64,000 nt of DNA. Origin: Micromonospora_I sp040659735 (GTDB taxonomy: Bacteria; Actinomycetota; Actinomycetes; Mycobacteriales; Micromonosporaceae). The notes beneath the pieces were generated by a model that had not been told where the DNA came from, made no database searches, and was given only the letters and a program-made list of their open reading frames with translations. The translations under genes and the position numbers were made by a program. The stretch covers positions 1 through 64,000 of the forward strand of contig NZ_JBFANZ010000024.1 of NCBI RefSeq assembly GCF_040659735.1. Reading direction: 5' to 3'. Numbering within the stretch: the stretch's first letter is position 1; the number at the start of each line of letters is the position of its first letter. Of the stretch, positions 1 to 8,833 are shown in pieces.

Positions 1-313
1 CCCGCCGTCCGCCCGCGGCGCCGGCGAGGGCCAGCCCGGCGGCGGTCAGCCCGGCGGCGATCCCCAGCGCGGCGGGGGCGCTGACCCGGCCGGACGGGAC
101 CGGGCGCTCGGGGCGCTCCACCGCGTCTAGTTCCCGGTCGGCCCAGTCGTTCGCCGCCATCCCCGCCCAGTACAGACAGACGGACGCGCCGGCCAGCACC
201 GGGGTGCGGCGGTCGAGCACGCCGGCCGCGGCGGCGCCGGCCACCACATCACCGGGGACGGAGAGCGCGGCGGGCGCGCGGACCAGTTCGACGAGATCAC
301 GCAACCGCGGCAT
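1..313 (-). CDS. UbiA-family prenyltransferase, EboC-like (partial, C-terminus beyond window)
   Basis: Only the first 104 residues are present; the gene runs off the left edge. The aspartate-rich motif NDWADRELD (residues 55-63) followed by ERPERPVPSG is the substrate/Mg-binding signature of UbiA-type membrane prenyltransferases. The residues around it are hydrophobic and alanine-rich, as expected for membrane helices. The ATG overlaps the stop of the upstream inositol-phosphate-synthase homologue by 4 bp (ATGA), so the two are translationally coupled. The pairing resembles the Ebo clusters of actinobacteria and cyanobacteria, where the UbiA protein is EboC. The substrate cannot be told from sequence. 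Confidence 0.82.
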   Translation of the reverse strand, partial: MPRLRDLVELVRAPAALSVPGDVVAGAAAAGVLDRRTPVLAGASVCLYWAGMAANDWADRELDAVERPERPVPSGRVSAPAALGIAAGLTAAGLALAGAAGGRR

Positions 314-1488
314 CAGACCACGTCCCCGTCGCGGCCGCCGGCGTCGGATCCGCTGACGCCGAGCCCGCCGACGAACGTGGCGAGCACCGCCCACTGCTCG
401 GCGAGCGAGTGCGGACCGGCGCCGATCGGATCCTTGAAGAAGAAGGCGAGTTCGGGCAGGGGGCCGGCGCGTCCGACCCGGTGCGCGGCGGCGGTGAGCC
501 GGGCCAGGTCCAGCACGAGCGGGGCGGCGAGCGCGGAGTCGCAGCCGTGCCAGGAGAACTCCATGCGCATCGCGGTGCCGAGGAAGCCGGAGAAGGTGAT
601 CAGGTCCCAGGCCGTCTTGAAGTCGCCGATGTCGTCGACGTACTCGATGCGGGTCGTCCCCTGCGGCTGGTAGCCGAGCGTTTCGCCGAGCACACGCTGC
701 TTGCTCGCGGTCTTCGCGGCGTTGGCGGCGGGGTCGGCGAGGTTGGCGCCGTCGCCGCCACCGAGCAGGTTGATCCCGGACCACGTCCGCACCCGCAGGT
801 GACGCAGCGCGAACATCGGGGCGAGCACCGACTTCACCAGCGTCTCGCCGGTCTTGCCGTCGTGCCCCGTGTAGGGCACCCCGCGCTCGTGCGCCAGCTC
901 GGCGAGGGCGGGCAGCCGGGCGCCGGTGGACGGCGTGAAGTCCACATAGGAACAGCTCGCGTGGAAGGCCGCGTACGCGACGAGCGAGCTGCCCGGAAGC
1001 ACCTCGCCGGGGGCCGCGAGCGCGGCGTCGAGCGCGGCCAGCTCGGCGTGCGCCGGGTGCGGCGCTGCCACGGGTTCGGTGGTGGAGACGTTGACCACGA
1101 CGACCCGGTCGAGCCGGTGCCGCTCCCGGAACGCGACGAGGTCCGCGGCGATCAGCTCCGCGGTCATCGCCTGCGTGGCGGCGGTCGGCAGCGGTCGCAC
1201 CTCCCGCTCCACCGCGGTCAACTCGTCATGGACGGCGTCGACCAGCCGGGCCGGCACGACTCCGGCGGCGGCGAGCCCGTCCGCCTTCTTCAGCAACGGC
1301 GTCTCGGCGATGTCGTGCCCGCCGAAGACGAGATCGCCGAGCCCGGGCAGCGCCGGGCTGCGCAGCTCCGGCAGTTCGGTGACACAGCCGGTCGGCTCGG
1401 CGAGCCCGGCGCGCAGCGCCAGCGCTCCGACGATGCTGGTGACCGCGACCGAGCCACGCGCGCCGATTAACCAGACTCCCGTACGCAT
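313..1488 (-). CDS. inositol-3-phosphate synthase family protein
   Basis: 391 residues. The N-terminus carries an NAD-binding Rossmann turn (GVWLIGARGSVA) and the body has the domain arrangement of myo-inositol-1-phosphate synthases (GGGDGANLADP, then KTASKQRVLG). Classical Ino1 converts glucose-6-phosphate to inositol-3-phosphate; this divergent homologue sits next to an EboC-like gene, so a role in a specialised prenylated metabolite is possible. I start at the ATG at 1486-1488 because GGAGG lies 5 bases upstream; an in-frame GTG at 1504-1506 has no such site. Stop overlaps the next start by 4 bp. Confidence 0.85.
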   Translation of the reverse strand: MRTGVWLIGARGSVAVTSIVGALALRAGLAEPTGCVTELPELRSPALPGLGDLVFGGHDIAETPLLKKADGLAAAGVVPARLVDAVHDELTAVEREVRPLPTAATQAMTAELIAADLVAFRERHRLDRVVVVNVSTTEPVAAPHPAHAELAALDAALAAPGEVLPGSSLVAYAAFHASCSYVDFTPSTGARLPALAELAHERGVPYTGHDGKTGETLVKSVLAPMFALRHLRVRTWSGINLLGGGDGANLADPAANAAKTASKQRVLGETLGYQPQGTTRIEYVDDIGDFKTAWDLITFSGFLGTAMRMEFSWHGCDSALAAPLVLDLARLTAAAHRVGRAGPLPELAFFFKDPIGAGPHSLAEQWAVLATFVGGLGVSGSDAGGRDGDVV

Positions 1489-1760
1489 CTTCGCCTCCAG
1501 TGCCACGCCGATATGGCCGTTGTGCCGTTCCCCCCGTGACGGCCAACCGGTCGATGTCGATCGATAACCGCACCGGGGAGAATTGGGCCCCGTCCGCCTG
1601 GCCGAGCCAGGGTGGCACCACCGTGACGGCGCCGAAGTCGGCGTCGACGACGCCGTCCCGGGCCCGGTCGACCAGGCGGACGGGGCAGTGGCAGGCAGGG
1701 TCGGTCGGCGTCTCGACCCTGCCTCCCCCGCTGTTCCACGTGCTATTCAGTTGTATGTCC
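1489..1760. other. intergenic region with long imperfect inverted repeat
   Basis: No convincing gene. A 15-base segment at 1587-1601 is repeated in inverted orientation at 1672-1686, about 70 bases apart. Smaller GC-rich complementary stretches lie between them. The region should hold the promoter of the minus-strand inositol-phosphate-synthase operon, but no clear -35/-10 pair is visible. Confidence 0.4.
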
Positions 1761-1798
1761 CCCGGTGGTCGGGCGGGCGGACCCGCCCGACCACCGGG
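1761..1798 (-). terminator. strong hairpin terminator after the ThuA/sugar dehydrogenase gene
   Basis: A perfect 17-bp stem (1761-1777 with 1782-1798) closes a 4-base loop (CGGA). It begins 4 bases beyond the minus-strand stop codon at 1803. No T-tract follows, which is common for high-GC actinobacterial terminators. Confidence 0.8.
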
Positions 1799-1802
1799 CG
1801 CC

Positions 1803-4800
1803 TTACGGGGTCGTGGTGCCGAACTCGACCCAGTTGAGGTTGACCAAGCCGCTGGTCGGTCCGCCGGTGACCGGCTTGAAGACCAGGTAGAGCTGCTGCG
1901 CGCCGGCCGGGTGGCTGACCGGGACCGTCTGGCTCGCCCACGCGGTCGTGCCGCTGGTGGCGTTGAGCGTCGCCGTGGTCACCAGCGGGCCGTCCGGCGC
2001 GCCCACCCGGAGCTCCACGGTGGCCCGCGGGGTGCCCACCGTCGCGGTCGAGCCGCCGGCGTAGCGGAACGTGATGCTCTCCGCGTCGCCCAGGTTGATC
2101 GGATCGAAGGCGATGTGGTCGCCGTTGTCGATGCCGGTCAGGTGCAGGCCGCCGCCGGCGTCGTTCGTGGTGGCGGTGGTGACGCCCTGCTTGACCTGCG
2201 CGTTCTCGGCCTGCTGCTGGCGCGTCTGGACGGTGGCCTGGCCGACCGTGGTCAGCGCGGGCTGACCGTTCGCGCCCAGATCCGTGTACGTGGCGCTGAT
2301 GCCGCCGTAGAGGTAGCCACCGGCGTGGTCACCACCGTCGGCCGGGGTCGCGAGCGTGCCGGTGCAGCCGGTGGTGGAGCTGTCCGGGTGCCCGTGGCCG
2401 TCGTGGCCGAGGACGAACGTCACGGTCACCCGGCTGCAGTCGATCTCGCCGTCCTCCGGGTCGGTGACCGTGATGGTGTACGGCACCGGGTCGCCCCAGT
2501 TGAAGAAGGAGCCCGAGACCGGGGAGGTCACCGTCACCGTGGGGGCCGTGTTGCCGACCGTGATGGTCCGGCTCAGCGACGCGGTCTTGCCGCTGGTGCT
2601 GGTCACCGTCAGCTTGGCGTAGTAGACCCCGTTGACCGTGTACGTGTGCGACGGGTTCGCCGCGGTGGAGTCGGTGGTGCCGTTGCCGTCGAAGTCCCAG
2701 GCGACCGAGATCGACTCGCCCGGTTCCGGGGAGCGCGAACCGGCGCTGGAGAACTGCACGGTCAGCGGGGTCCGGCCGGAGGTCGGCGTCGCGTTGAGTT
2801 CGGCGACCGGTCCACGGGTTCCCTTGACGTAGCGGACCACCGACAGCGCGGCGTCCGGGTTGGCCCGGAAGAAGCCGTCGCCGTACTCCAGCAGGTAGAG
2901 GCTGCCGTCCGGGCCGAACTCCATGTCCATCGGGTTGTCGAAGACGAACCCCGGCAGGAACTGCTCCACCCCGTGCAGCTGGCCGCTGCCGTTGGTGCGC
3001 ATCATGAAGATCTTGTCGCGGGTGAACTCGCCGAAGACGACGGCGTCGTTGTAGTACTCCGGCAGCTTGTTCGCCGACTGCAGGGCGTCGTCGTACTTGT
3101 ACACCGGGCCACCCATCGGACCGACGCCACCGGTGCCGATCACCGGCCACTTGAAGTCGCAGGTGCCGGCCGGGCTGGCCAGGTAGGTGTCCGCGCAGGG
3201 CGTGGTGCCGTTGAAGGTGTACCAGAACTGCGGCTGCTGCACCGGCGGCAGCGTGCCGCGGCCGGTGTTGCGCGGCGAGTCGTTGACCGGGGCCGCGCAG
3301 TTGAACGCGCCCTTCGACGTCTTCGTGGCGAAGTCGTAGTCGATGTAGGGCAGGGTCGGCGAGTAGCAGTACGGCCAGCCGTAGTTGCCGGCCTTGTTGG
3401 TGGCGAACCAGCGACCGGCGCCTTCCGGGCCGCGGGTGGCGCTGGGCACGCGCGAGTCGGGCGAGTAGTCACCGACGTAGACGAAGCCGCGGGCGTCGAC
3501 GTCGAAGCGGAACGCGTTGCGGAGCCCCATCAGGAAGATCTCGGGCCGCGTCTTGTTGTCGCGGTCGGCGGGCTCGGGGAAGAGGTTGCCGGCGGGGATG
3601 CTGTACGTGCCGTCCGCCTTGACCTTGATCCGCAGCAGCTTGCCGCGGAGGTCGTTGGTGTTGGCCGAGGAACGCTGCGCGTCATAGCCCGGGCCCTGGG
3701 TCGGCGACTCGTTGATCGGGGTGTAGCCGTCCGAGCCGCCCGCGTTGGTGTCGTCACCCGTGACCAGGTAGAGCAGGCCCTTGCCGTCGAACTTGACCTC
3801 ACCGGCGACGTGGCAGCAGATGCCCCGGTCGACGTCCACCCGCAGGATCTGCTGCTCGGTGGACATGTCCAGGTGCGGGCTCGGCTCCTCGACGAACTTC
3901 ACCCGGGACAGCTGGTTGTAGCCCTTGAACGTGTCCCAGACCGTGGGATCCGCGCTGGTCGCCGGGGCGTCGCCCTCGTTGACACCGGGGGTCGCCGGAT
4001 CGTCCACGGGCGTGTTCAGCTTCGGGGCGTAGTAGAGGTAGACCCACTTGTTGGTGGCGAAGTCGGGGTCGAGCGTGACGGACTGCAGGCCGTCCTCGTC
4101 GTGCTGGTAGACGGGAAGAGTGTTGATGATGGGGCTCGCCCCGCTCTTCGGGTCGTAGAGCCGGACCTCACCGCCCCGGGTGTTGTGCAGCACCCGCCCG
4201 TCGGGGAGCACGGCCAGCGTCATCGGCTCGCCCGGCTGGTCGTTGAGCACGACCTTCTCGTAGTTGGCGAGCACCGTCGCGCCGCAGTCCCCCGCAGCCG
4301 CGCCGGCCGCCCACTGGATGCCGCCCAGCAGATGCTTGCGGAAGGCGCCGTTGGCGTACGTGCCGGAGGAGTGGCCGAGCCCGGTGTACCAGGAGCGGCC
4401 GCCCTGGTAGTCGCGGCACCAGGTGACCGGATGGTCGAAGCCCATCGTGCCGCCGGGGTAGCTCTTCTCGCTGACCGTCGCCAGCACGTGGGCCGTGCCG
4501 CGCACGTTGGTCGCGAAGTTGTACCACTCCTCGTCGAGCGTCAACTCGCGCGGCAGCGGCCGGGTCGACGGGTGCGCGCGATCCGCGACGTCGATCGTCG
4601 CCCGGGCCACCGCGGACGCGCCGGAGACGGTGCTGCCGACCAGGTCGCGGTAGAAGGCCCACTGCGGTTCGCCCTCGGCGGCGGCGTGCACGCCGACATA
4701 GCCGTTGCCGGCCTTGACGTACCGCTCGAACGCCGCCTGCTGCGGGTCGTTGAGCAGCTCGCCGGTCGTGTTGAGGAAGACCACGGCCTTGTAGTTGGCG

Positions 4801-5060
4801 AGGTTCTCCTCGGTGAAGGCGGTCGCGTTCCGCGATACGTCGATGGTGAAGCCGTTGCTGTCACCCAGGGCGCGGATGGCGCTGACACCCTTGTCGATGG
4901 AGTCGTGCGGGACACCGTCGGTGCGCGTGAAGACGAGCACCTGGTAGCCGTCATGGCCGTCGTGTCCGGGGTGTGCCGTCGCGGTACCGGTCGCGATCAG
5001 GGGGGCGGACAGCGTGGCCGCGGCGACGAGGGCGAACCATCGTCGTGCCGTTGTTGCCAT
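1803..5060 (-). CDS. secreted ThuA - PQQ-type sugar dehydrogenase - PKD - CBM6-like fusion protein
   Basis: 1085 residues. A signal peptide ending near ATAHPGHDGHDG is followed by a ThuA (trehalose-utilisation type) domain at about 36-260. A glucose/sorbosone-dehydrogenase-like beta-propeller spans about 265-720. A PKD domain follows at about 740-825 (VAWDFDGNGTTD near 787), then a carbohydrate-binding module of CBM6 type from about 950 to the end. This points to extracellular oxidation or processing of a carbohydrate, with PKD and CBM giving surface or polysaccharide contact. The ATG at 5058-5060 has GGAGGAACAC upstream; a longer frame to 5222 lacks a start signal. It lies downstream of a sugar ABC/Gfo-Idh operon but is separated from it by strong hairpins. 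PQQ dependence is family inference; quinone ligands were not verified. Confidence 0.88.
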   Translation of the reverse strand: MATTARRWFALVAAATLSAPLIATGTATAHPGHDGHDGYQVLVFTRTDGVPHDSIDKGVSAIRALGDSNGFTIDVSRNATAFTEENLANYKAVVFLNTTGELLNDPQQAAFERYVKAGNGYVGVHAAAEGEPQWAFYRDLVGSTVSGASAVARATIDVADRAHPSTRPLPRELTLDEEWYNFATNVRGTAHVLATVSEKSYPGGTMGFDHPVTWCRDYQGGRSWYTGLGHSSGTYANGAFRKHLLGGIQWAAGAAAGDCGATVLANYEKVVLNDQPGEPMTLAVLPDGRVLHNTRGGEVRLYDPKSGASPIINTLPVYQHDEDGLQSVTLDPDFATNKWVYLYYAPKLNTPVDDPATPGVNEGDAPATSADPTVWDTFKGYNQLSRVKFVEEPSPHLDMSTEQQILRVDVDRGICCHVAGEVKFDGKGLLYLVTGDDTNAGGSDGYTPINESPTQGPGYDAQRSSANTNDLRGKLLRIKVKADGTYSIPAGNLFPEPADRDNKTRPEIFLMGLRNAFRFDVDARGFVYVGDYSPDSRVPSATRGPEGAGRWFATNKAGNYGWPYCYSPTLPYIDYDFATKTSKGAFNCAAPVNDSPRNTGRGTLPPVQQPQFWYTFNGTTPCADTYLASPAGTCDFKWPVIGTGGVGPMGGPVYKYDDALQSANKLPEYYNDAVVFGEFTRDKIFMMRTNGSGQLHGVEQFLPGFVFDNPMDMEFGPDGSLYLLEYGDGFFRANPDAALSVVRYVKGTRGPVAELNATPTSGRTPLTVQFSSAGSRSPEPGESISVAWDFDGNGTTDSTAANPSHTYTVNGVYYAKLTVTSTSGKTASLSRTITVGNTAPTVTVTSPVSGSFFNWGDPVPYTITVTDPEDGEIDCSRVTVTFVLGHDGHGHPDSSTTGCTGTLATPADGGDHAGGYLYGGISATYTDLGANGQPALTTVGQATVQTRQQQAENAQVKQGVTTATTNDAGGGLHLTGIDNGDHIAFDPINLGDAESITFRYAGGSTATVGTPRATVELRVGAPDGPLVTTATLNATSGTTAWASQTVPVSHPAGAQQLYLVFKPVTGGPTSGLVNLNWVEFGTTTP

Positions 5061-5152
5061 GTGTGTTCCTCCGGGGGGCTGGCGGATATCGTCGATGCCT
5101 ACCCCTGGCGCGGTGCCACGTCCGCCAAGGTCCTGCTGTTGCGCCTCTGGTC

Positions 5153-5193
5153 GTCCGGCGCGGCCGGGGAATCCCGGTCCGGCCGCGCCGGAC
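5153..5193 (-). terminator. hairpin terminator of the sugar ABC/Gfo-Idh operon
   Basis: A perfect 15-bp GC stem (5153-5167 with 5179-5193) with an 11-base loop. It lies downstream of the Gfo/Idh stop at 5277 in minus orientation and upstream of the ThuA gene, so it probably separates the two transcripts. Confidence 0.7.
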
Positions 5194-5215
5194 GGCCGTT
5201 CCTCGTGTCCGCAGC

Positions 5216-5265
5216 TCCGCACGCGGGGCGCAACCGCGTGCGGACCCTCGCGTGCGGACGCGAGG
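5216..5265 (-). repeat. two further adjacent hairpins in the same gap
   Basis: An 11-bp perfect stem (5216-5226 with 5234-5244) is followed at once by a 7-bp stem (5246-5252 with 5259-5265). With the hairpin at 5153-5193 they give three stacked stem-loops in 113 bases. The 10-mer GCGTGCGGAC is directly repeated within them. Confidence 0.6.
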
Positions 5266-5276
5266 AGTCTCTTCGT

Positions 5277-6494
5277 TCAGGCGGGTGCCGCGGTGAGGGC
5301 CGATTCCACCGCGGTCCACGCCCGTTCCTGCGCCGAGCGCTCCACCGCCTCCAGCACCCGCTGGACCTGGAGCGCCTCGGCGAACGACGGCGACGGGTCC
5401 ACCCCGTTGGCGAGCGCCTCCAGGAAGTCACGCGCCTGGTGGGTGAAGGAGTGCTCGTACCCGATGAGGTGGCCGGCGGGCCACCAGGCCGACAGGTACG
5501 GGTGCTCCGGCTCGGTCACCAGAATCCGACTGAACCCCTGCTCCTGGCTGGGCAGGGTGGCGTCGTAGAACTCCAGTTCGTTCATCCGCTCGAAGTCGAA
5601 CGCGACGGAGCCGAGCGAGCCGTTGAGTTCGATGCGGAGCCCGTTCTTGCGGCCGGTGGCGAAGCGGGTCGCCTCGTACGTGCCGACCGCGCCGCCGTCG
5701 AGCCGGGCGATGAAGAGCGCCGCGTCGTCCACGGAGACCGGGCCGGTCGCCGGGCCGGCCCCGTCGAGGTGGCCGTCGACCGATGCGGCGAGGCCACTGG
5801 CCTCCCCCGGCAGCGGCCGTTCCTTGACGAAGGTCTCGGTCAGGCCGCTGACGCTGGTGATCCGCTGGCCGGTCACGAACTGGGTGGCGTCGATGATGTG
5901 CGCGCCGATGTCACCCAGCGCGCCGGAGCCCGCCTTGTCCCTCTGTAGCCGCCACACGAGCGGGAACTGCGGATCGACGATCCAGTCCTGCAGGTAGGTG
6001 GCGCGCACGTGCCGGATGACGCCGATCCGGCCACTCTCGACGAGCTGCCGCATCAGGGCGAGCGCCGGGACGCGACGGTAGTTGAACCCGCACATCACCC
6101 GTACGCCCGCGGCCCGCGCCTCGGCCGCCGCGGCCGTCATGGCCTGGGCCTCCTCGACGGTGTTGGCCAACGGCTTTTCGCACAGCACGTGCTTGCCGGC
6201 GGCCAGCGCCGCGATCGCGATCTCGGCGTGGCTGTCGCCCGGCGTGCAGATGTCGATCACGTCGATGTCGTCCCGGGCGATCAGCGCGCGCCAGTCGGTG
6301 GTGTGGCCTTCCCAGCCGAGCCGGGTGGCGGCCTCCGCCACCTTCGACTCGTCCCGGCCGCAGACGACCGCCATCCGGGCCCGCACCGGCAGGTCGTAGA
6401 CCCGGTTCACGGTGCGCCACGCCTGCGAGTGCGCGGCGCCCATGAACGCGTAGCCGACCATGCCGATCCGCAGCTCATTTTCTACAGTGGACAA
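5277..6494 (-). CDS. Gfo/Idh/MocA family oxidoreductase
   Basis: 405 residues. NAD(P)-binding turn near residues 11-20 (GMVGYAFMGA), the family EKP motif at 96-98, and the catalytic-region GDIGAHIID further on. These enzymes oxidise or reduce a sugar or polyol hydroxyl using NAD(P). The start is a TTG (6492-6494) with GGGGGAG 7 bases upstream; no better start exists, since the Rossmann strand begins right after. It is 21 bases downstream of the binding-protein gene, so it belongs to the ABC operon and probably acts on the imported sugar inside the cell. The exact substrate is unknown. Confidence 0.88.
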   Translation of the reverse strand: MSTVENELRIGMVGYAFMGAAHSQAWRTVNRVYDLPVRARMAVVCGRDESKVAEAATRLGWEGHTTDWRALIARDDIDVIDICTPGDSHAEIAIAALAAGKHVLCEKPLANTVEEAQAMTAAAAEARAAGVRVMCGFNYRRVPALALMRQLVESGRIGVIRHVRATYLQDWIVDPQFPLVWRLQRDKAGSGALGDIGAHIIDATQFVTGQRITSVSGLTETFVKERPLPGEASGLAASVDGHLDGAGPATGPVSVDDAALFIARLDGGAVGTYEATRFATGRKNGLRIELNGSLGSVAFDFERMNELEFYDATLPSQEQGFSRILVTEPEHPYLSAWWPAGHLIGYEHSFTHQARDFLEALANGVDPSPSFAEALQVQRVLEAVERSAQERAWTAVESALTAAPA

Positions 6495-6515
6495 GGTGGG
6501 ACTCCCCCCGCTATG

Positions 6516-7586
6516 TCAGAACCCGAGCTTGAGGTAGCTGCTCGCGTTCTCCTTGGTGATGGTCTCCGAGGCCAGCGTGATCTCCTTGGGCACCTGGAGT
6601 TCCACCAGGTCGGACATGCCCTTGCTCTGCCCGAGCAGCCGGGCCAGCGAGATCGCCGAGGAAGCCATCGAGGGGCTGTAGGTGACGGTCGCCTTCAACA
6701 CGCTGTTGTCGGCCTGGATCGCCTCGATCGCGGCCTTCGAGCCGGCGCCGCCCACCATGAAGAACTCACTCCGGTTGGCCTGCTTGACCGCCGCGAGCAC
6801 GCCGATCCCCTGGTCGTCGTCGTGGTTCCAGAGCGCGTCCATCTTCGGCAGCGCCTGGAGCAGGTTCGCCGCCTCCTGCTGGCCGCTGTCCGCGGTGAAC
6901 CGGGCGGCCCGCCGGTTGGCGACCTTGAAACCGTGGGCGGCGAGCGCCTCGCGGAAGCCGGTGGAGCGTTCCTGGGTCAGCTCCAGTTCGTCCATGCCGG
7001 CGATCTCGCCGATGATCGGGGCGGTGACGCCCTTCTTCTTGAGCTCCGCGGCGATGTAGTTGCCGGCAGAGACGCCCATGCCGTAGTTGTCGCCCTTGAT
7101 CATGACGCGGTAGGCGAGCGCCTGGGTGAAGGCCCGGTCGAGGTTGATCACGGGGATCCCCGCCTCCATCGCCTTGCGGCCGCTGGCGGTGAGCTCCTTG
7201 CCGTCATGCGGCAGCATCACGATGACGTCCGGCTTCTGCGCGATCAACGTGTCGATCGCGGCACGCTGGGCCGCGGCGTCCGCGCCGGCCTCGACGCTCT
7301 TGAACTCCACGTCCGAGTACGCCGCGGCCTGCGACTTGGCGTTGTTGGTGATCGCGGCGAGCCAGCCGTGGTCGGCCGCGGGCGCGGAGAAGCCGACCAC
7401 CACCTTCTTGCCGGCGGCGGCGTTCGGGTTGGCGCCGTCCGCCCCCTTGGTCTGGGCGCTCTGTGGCGAGCTCTCGTTGCTGGTGCACGCCGTGAGCAGC
7501 GCGCCGGCGCCGACCGCGGCACCGCCGAGCAGCAGCCGGCGACGGGACAGGTCGCTTCCTTCCGCCCTGCCGAAGAACTTGGTCAT
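6516..7586 (-). CDS. sugar ABC transporter substrate-binding lipoprotein (ribose type)
   Basis: 356 residues. It has a Tat-like twin-arginine stretch (SRRRLLLGG, 14-22) and a lipobox ending in Cys34 (LLTAC), so it is an exported lipoprotein. The mature part follows the periplasmic-binding-protein family 4 fold used for ribose, xylose, galactose or inositol. The helix after VGFSAPAADHGWLAAI is typical. It is the third gene of the operon ROK-ATPase-permease-binding protein-Gfo/Idh. The ligand is not deducible; the neighbouring oxidoreductase and CBM-bearing protein suggest a plant- or microbe-derived sugar or polyol. Confidence 0.88.
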   Translation of the reverse strand: MTKFFGRAEGSDLSRRRLLLGGAAVGAGALLTACTSNESSPQSAQTKGADGANPNAAAGKKVVVGFSAPAADHGWLAAITNNAKSQAAAYSDVEFKSVEAGADAAAQRAAIDTLIAQKPDVIVMLPHDGKELTASGRKAMEAGIPVINLDRAFTQALAYRVMIKGDNYGMGVSAGNYIAAELKKKGVTAPIIGEIAGMDELELTQERSTGFREALAAHGFKVANRRAARFTADSGQQEAANLLQALPKMDALWNHDDDQGIGVLAAVKQANRSEFFMVGGAGSKAAIEAIQADNSVLKATVTYSPSMASSAISLARLLGQSKGMSDLVELQVPKEITLASETITKENASSYLKLGF

Positions 7587-7659
7587 GACGACCTCCTGGT
7601 GTCAGGTGGTGGGGATGTGGGTGCGGTGGTGGGGTTTTCGGGTGTGACGGGCCCGGCGG

Positions 7660-7676
7660 CCGTCCCGGCGGGACGG
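7660..7676 (-). terminator. small hairpin between permease and binding-protein genes
   Basis: A 7-bp perfect stem (7660-7666 with 7670-7676) with a 3-base loop, inside the 117-base gap between the permease stop and the binding-protein start. In sugar ABC operons such a hairpin often stabilises or attenuates mRNA, adjusting binding-protein dosage. That role is inferred. Confidence 0.4.
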
Positions 7677-7703
7677 TCACCCAGGTGGTGCTGGGGCGGT
7701 GGG

Positions 7704-8804
7704 TTACCCGGTGGTGAGTTTGTTGCGCGACAGGAGCTGGGTCAGGGAGTTGAAACGGAACTGCTGGACCAGTACGGCGGCGACGATGATGCCGCCCTTG
7801 ATCATGTTCTGCGATTCGGTGGTGAGGCCGTTGATCGCGAAGAGGTTCGTGATGGTGGAGAAGACGAGCACCCCGAGGAGCGCTCCGACGATGGTGCCGC
7901 GGCCGCCGCTGAGCAGCGTGCCACCGATGATCGCCGCGGCGATCGCGTCGAGTTCGTAGAGGTTGGCCATCGCGGCCTGCGCGGAGTTGGCCTGGGCGGT
8001 CAGCATGATCGCGCCGATGCCGCAGCAGAGCCCGGAGAGGGCGTAGAGCATCAGGGTGTGGGCCTTGACGTTGATGCCGGCGAGGCGGGCCGCCTCGCCG
8101 TTTCCGCCGACCGCCACCGTGCGCCGGCCGAAGGTGGTGCGGTTGAGCAGCACCCAGCCCAGCGCCGCGACGACCACCAGGATCACCACCAGCACCGGGA
8201 TGCCGAGCAGCTTGGTGCTCGCGATGTCGTTGATGAACTGCGAGGTCGAGACCTGCGTCTGCTTGTTGGAGATCTCGGCCGCCAGGCCGCGGGCCGCGAC
8301 CATCATCGCCAGCGTGGCGATGAAGGGCACCAGCCGGCCGTACGAGATCAGCACCCCGTTGACCAGGCCGACGCCGAGGCCGACGACGAGCCCGGTGAAG
8401 ATCATGCCGCCGGCGCCGTAGCTCTGGGTCGCCAGCGTGGTGGCCCAGACGCCGGCCAGCGCCATGATCGCGCCGACCGACAGGTCGATGCCGCCGCCGA
8501 TGATCACAAACGTCATACCGACCGTGACCACACCGATCGCGGAGGCCTGCTGCAGGATCGTGAACGTGTTGTTCTTGACCCAGGTGGCGTCACTGTAGAG
8601 CTCCGGCTGGGTGATGATGCCGATGACGACCAGCGCCACCAGCACCCCGACCAGCCCGAGGTTGCGCTTGGCGTAGTCGCTGGCGTCCGAGCGCCACCAG
8701 CTTCCCGTGTCGCCGCGGTGCTGTTCCTTCGCCGGTCCGGGCATCGTCGCGGTCGCGGTTGCCTCCCCAGGTCCGGCATGCGCCGTCGCCTCGTCCGCGG
8801 TCAC
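7704..8804 (-). CDS. sugar ABC transporter permease (RbsC type)
   Basis: 366 residues. After a polar, alanine-rich N-terminus of about 50 residues come eight to ten hydrophobic segments with the BPD_transp_2 pattern. Family stretches include VGMTFVIIGGGIDLSVGA and GINVKAHTLMLYALSGL. It forms the membrane channel for the upstream ATPase and downstream binding protein. The start is a GTG at 8802-8804 with AAGGAG about 8 bases upstream. The N-terminal polar extension is longer than in E. coli RbsC, as is common in actinobacteria. Confidence 0.9.
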   Translation of the reverse strand: MTADEATAHAGPGEATATATMPGPAKEQHRGDTGSWWRSDASDYAKRNLGLVGVLVALVVIGIITQPELYSDATWVKNNTFTILQQASAIGVVTVGMTFVIIGGGIDLSVGAIMALAGVWATTLATQSYGAGGMIFTGLVVGLGVGLVNGVLISYGRLVPFIATLAMMVAARGLAAEISNKQTQVSTSQFINDIASTKLLGIPVLVVILVVVAALGWVLLNRTTFGRRTVAVGGNGEAARLAGINVKAHTLMLYALSGLCCGIGAIMLTAQANSAQAAMANLYELDAIAAAIIGGTLLSGGRGTIVGALLGVLVFSTITNLFAINGLTTESQNMIKGGIIVAAVLVQQFRFNSLTQLLSRNKLTTG

Positions 8805-8833
8805 AGTCCTTCTCCTTCGTTCGCAAGTCGGCC

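Noticed and set aside
1500..5948. Very long plus-strand open frame opposite the ThuA and Gfo/Idh genes
   Set aside because: Arg/Gly/Val-rich translation without family motifs, and the opposite strand encodes well-supported proteins. It is a high-GC shadow frame; similar ones at 6009-8987, 18241-20193 and 27277-29913 were dropped for the same reason.
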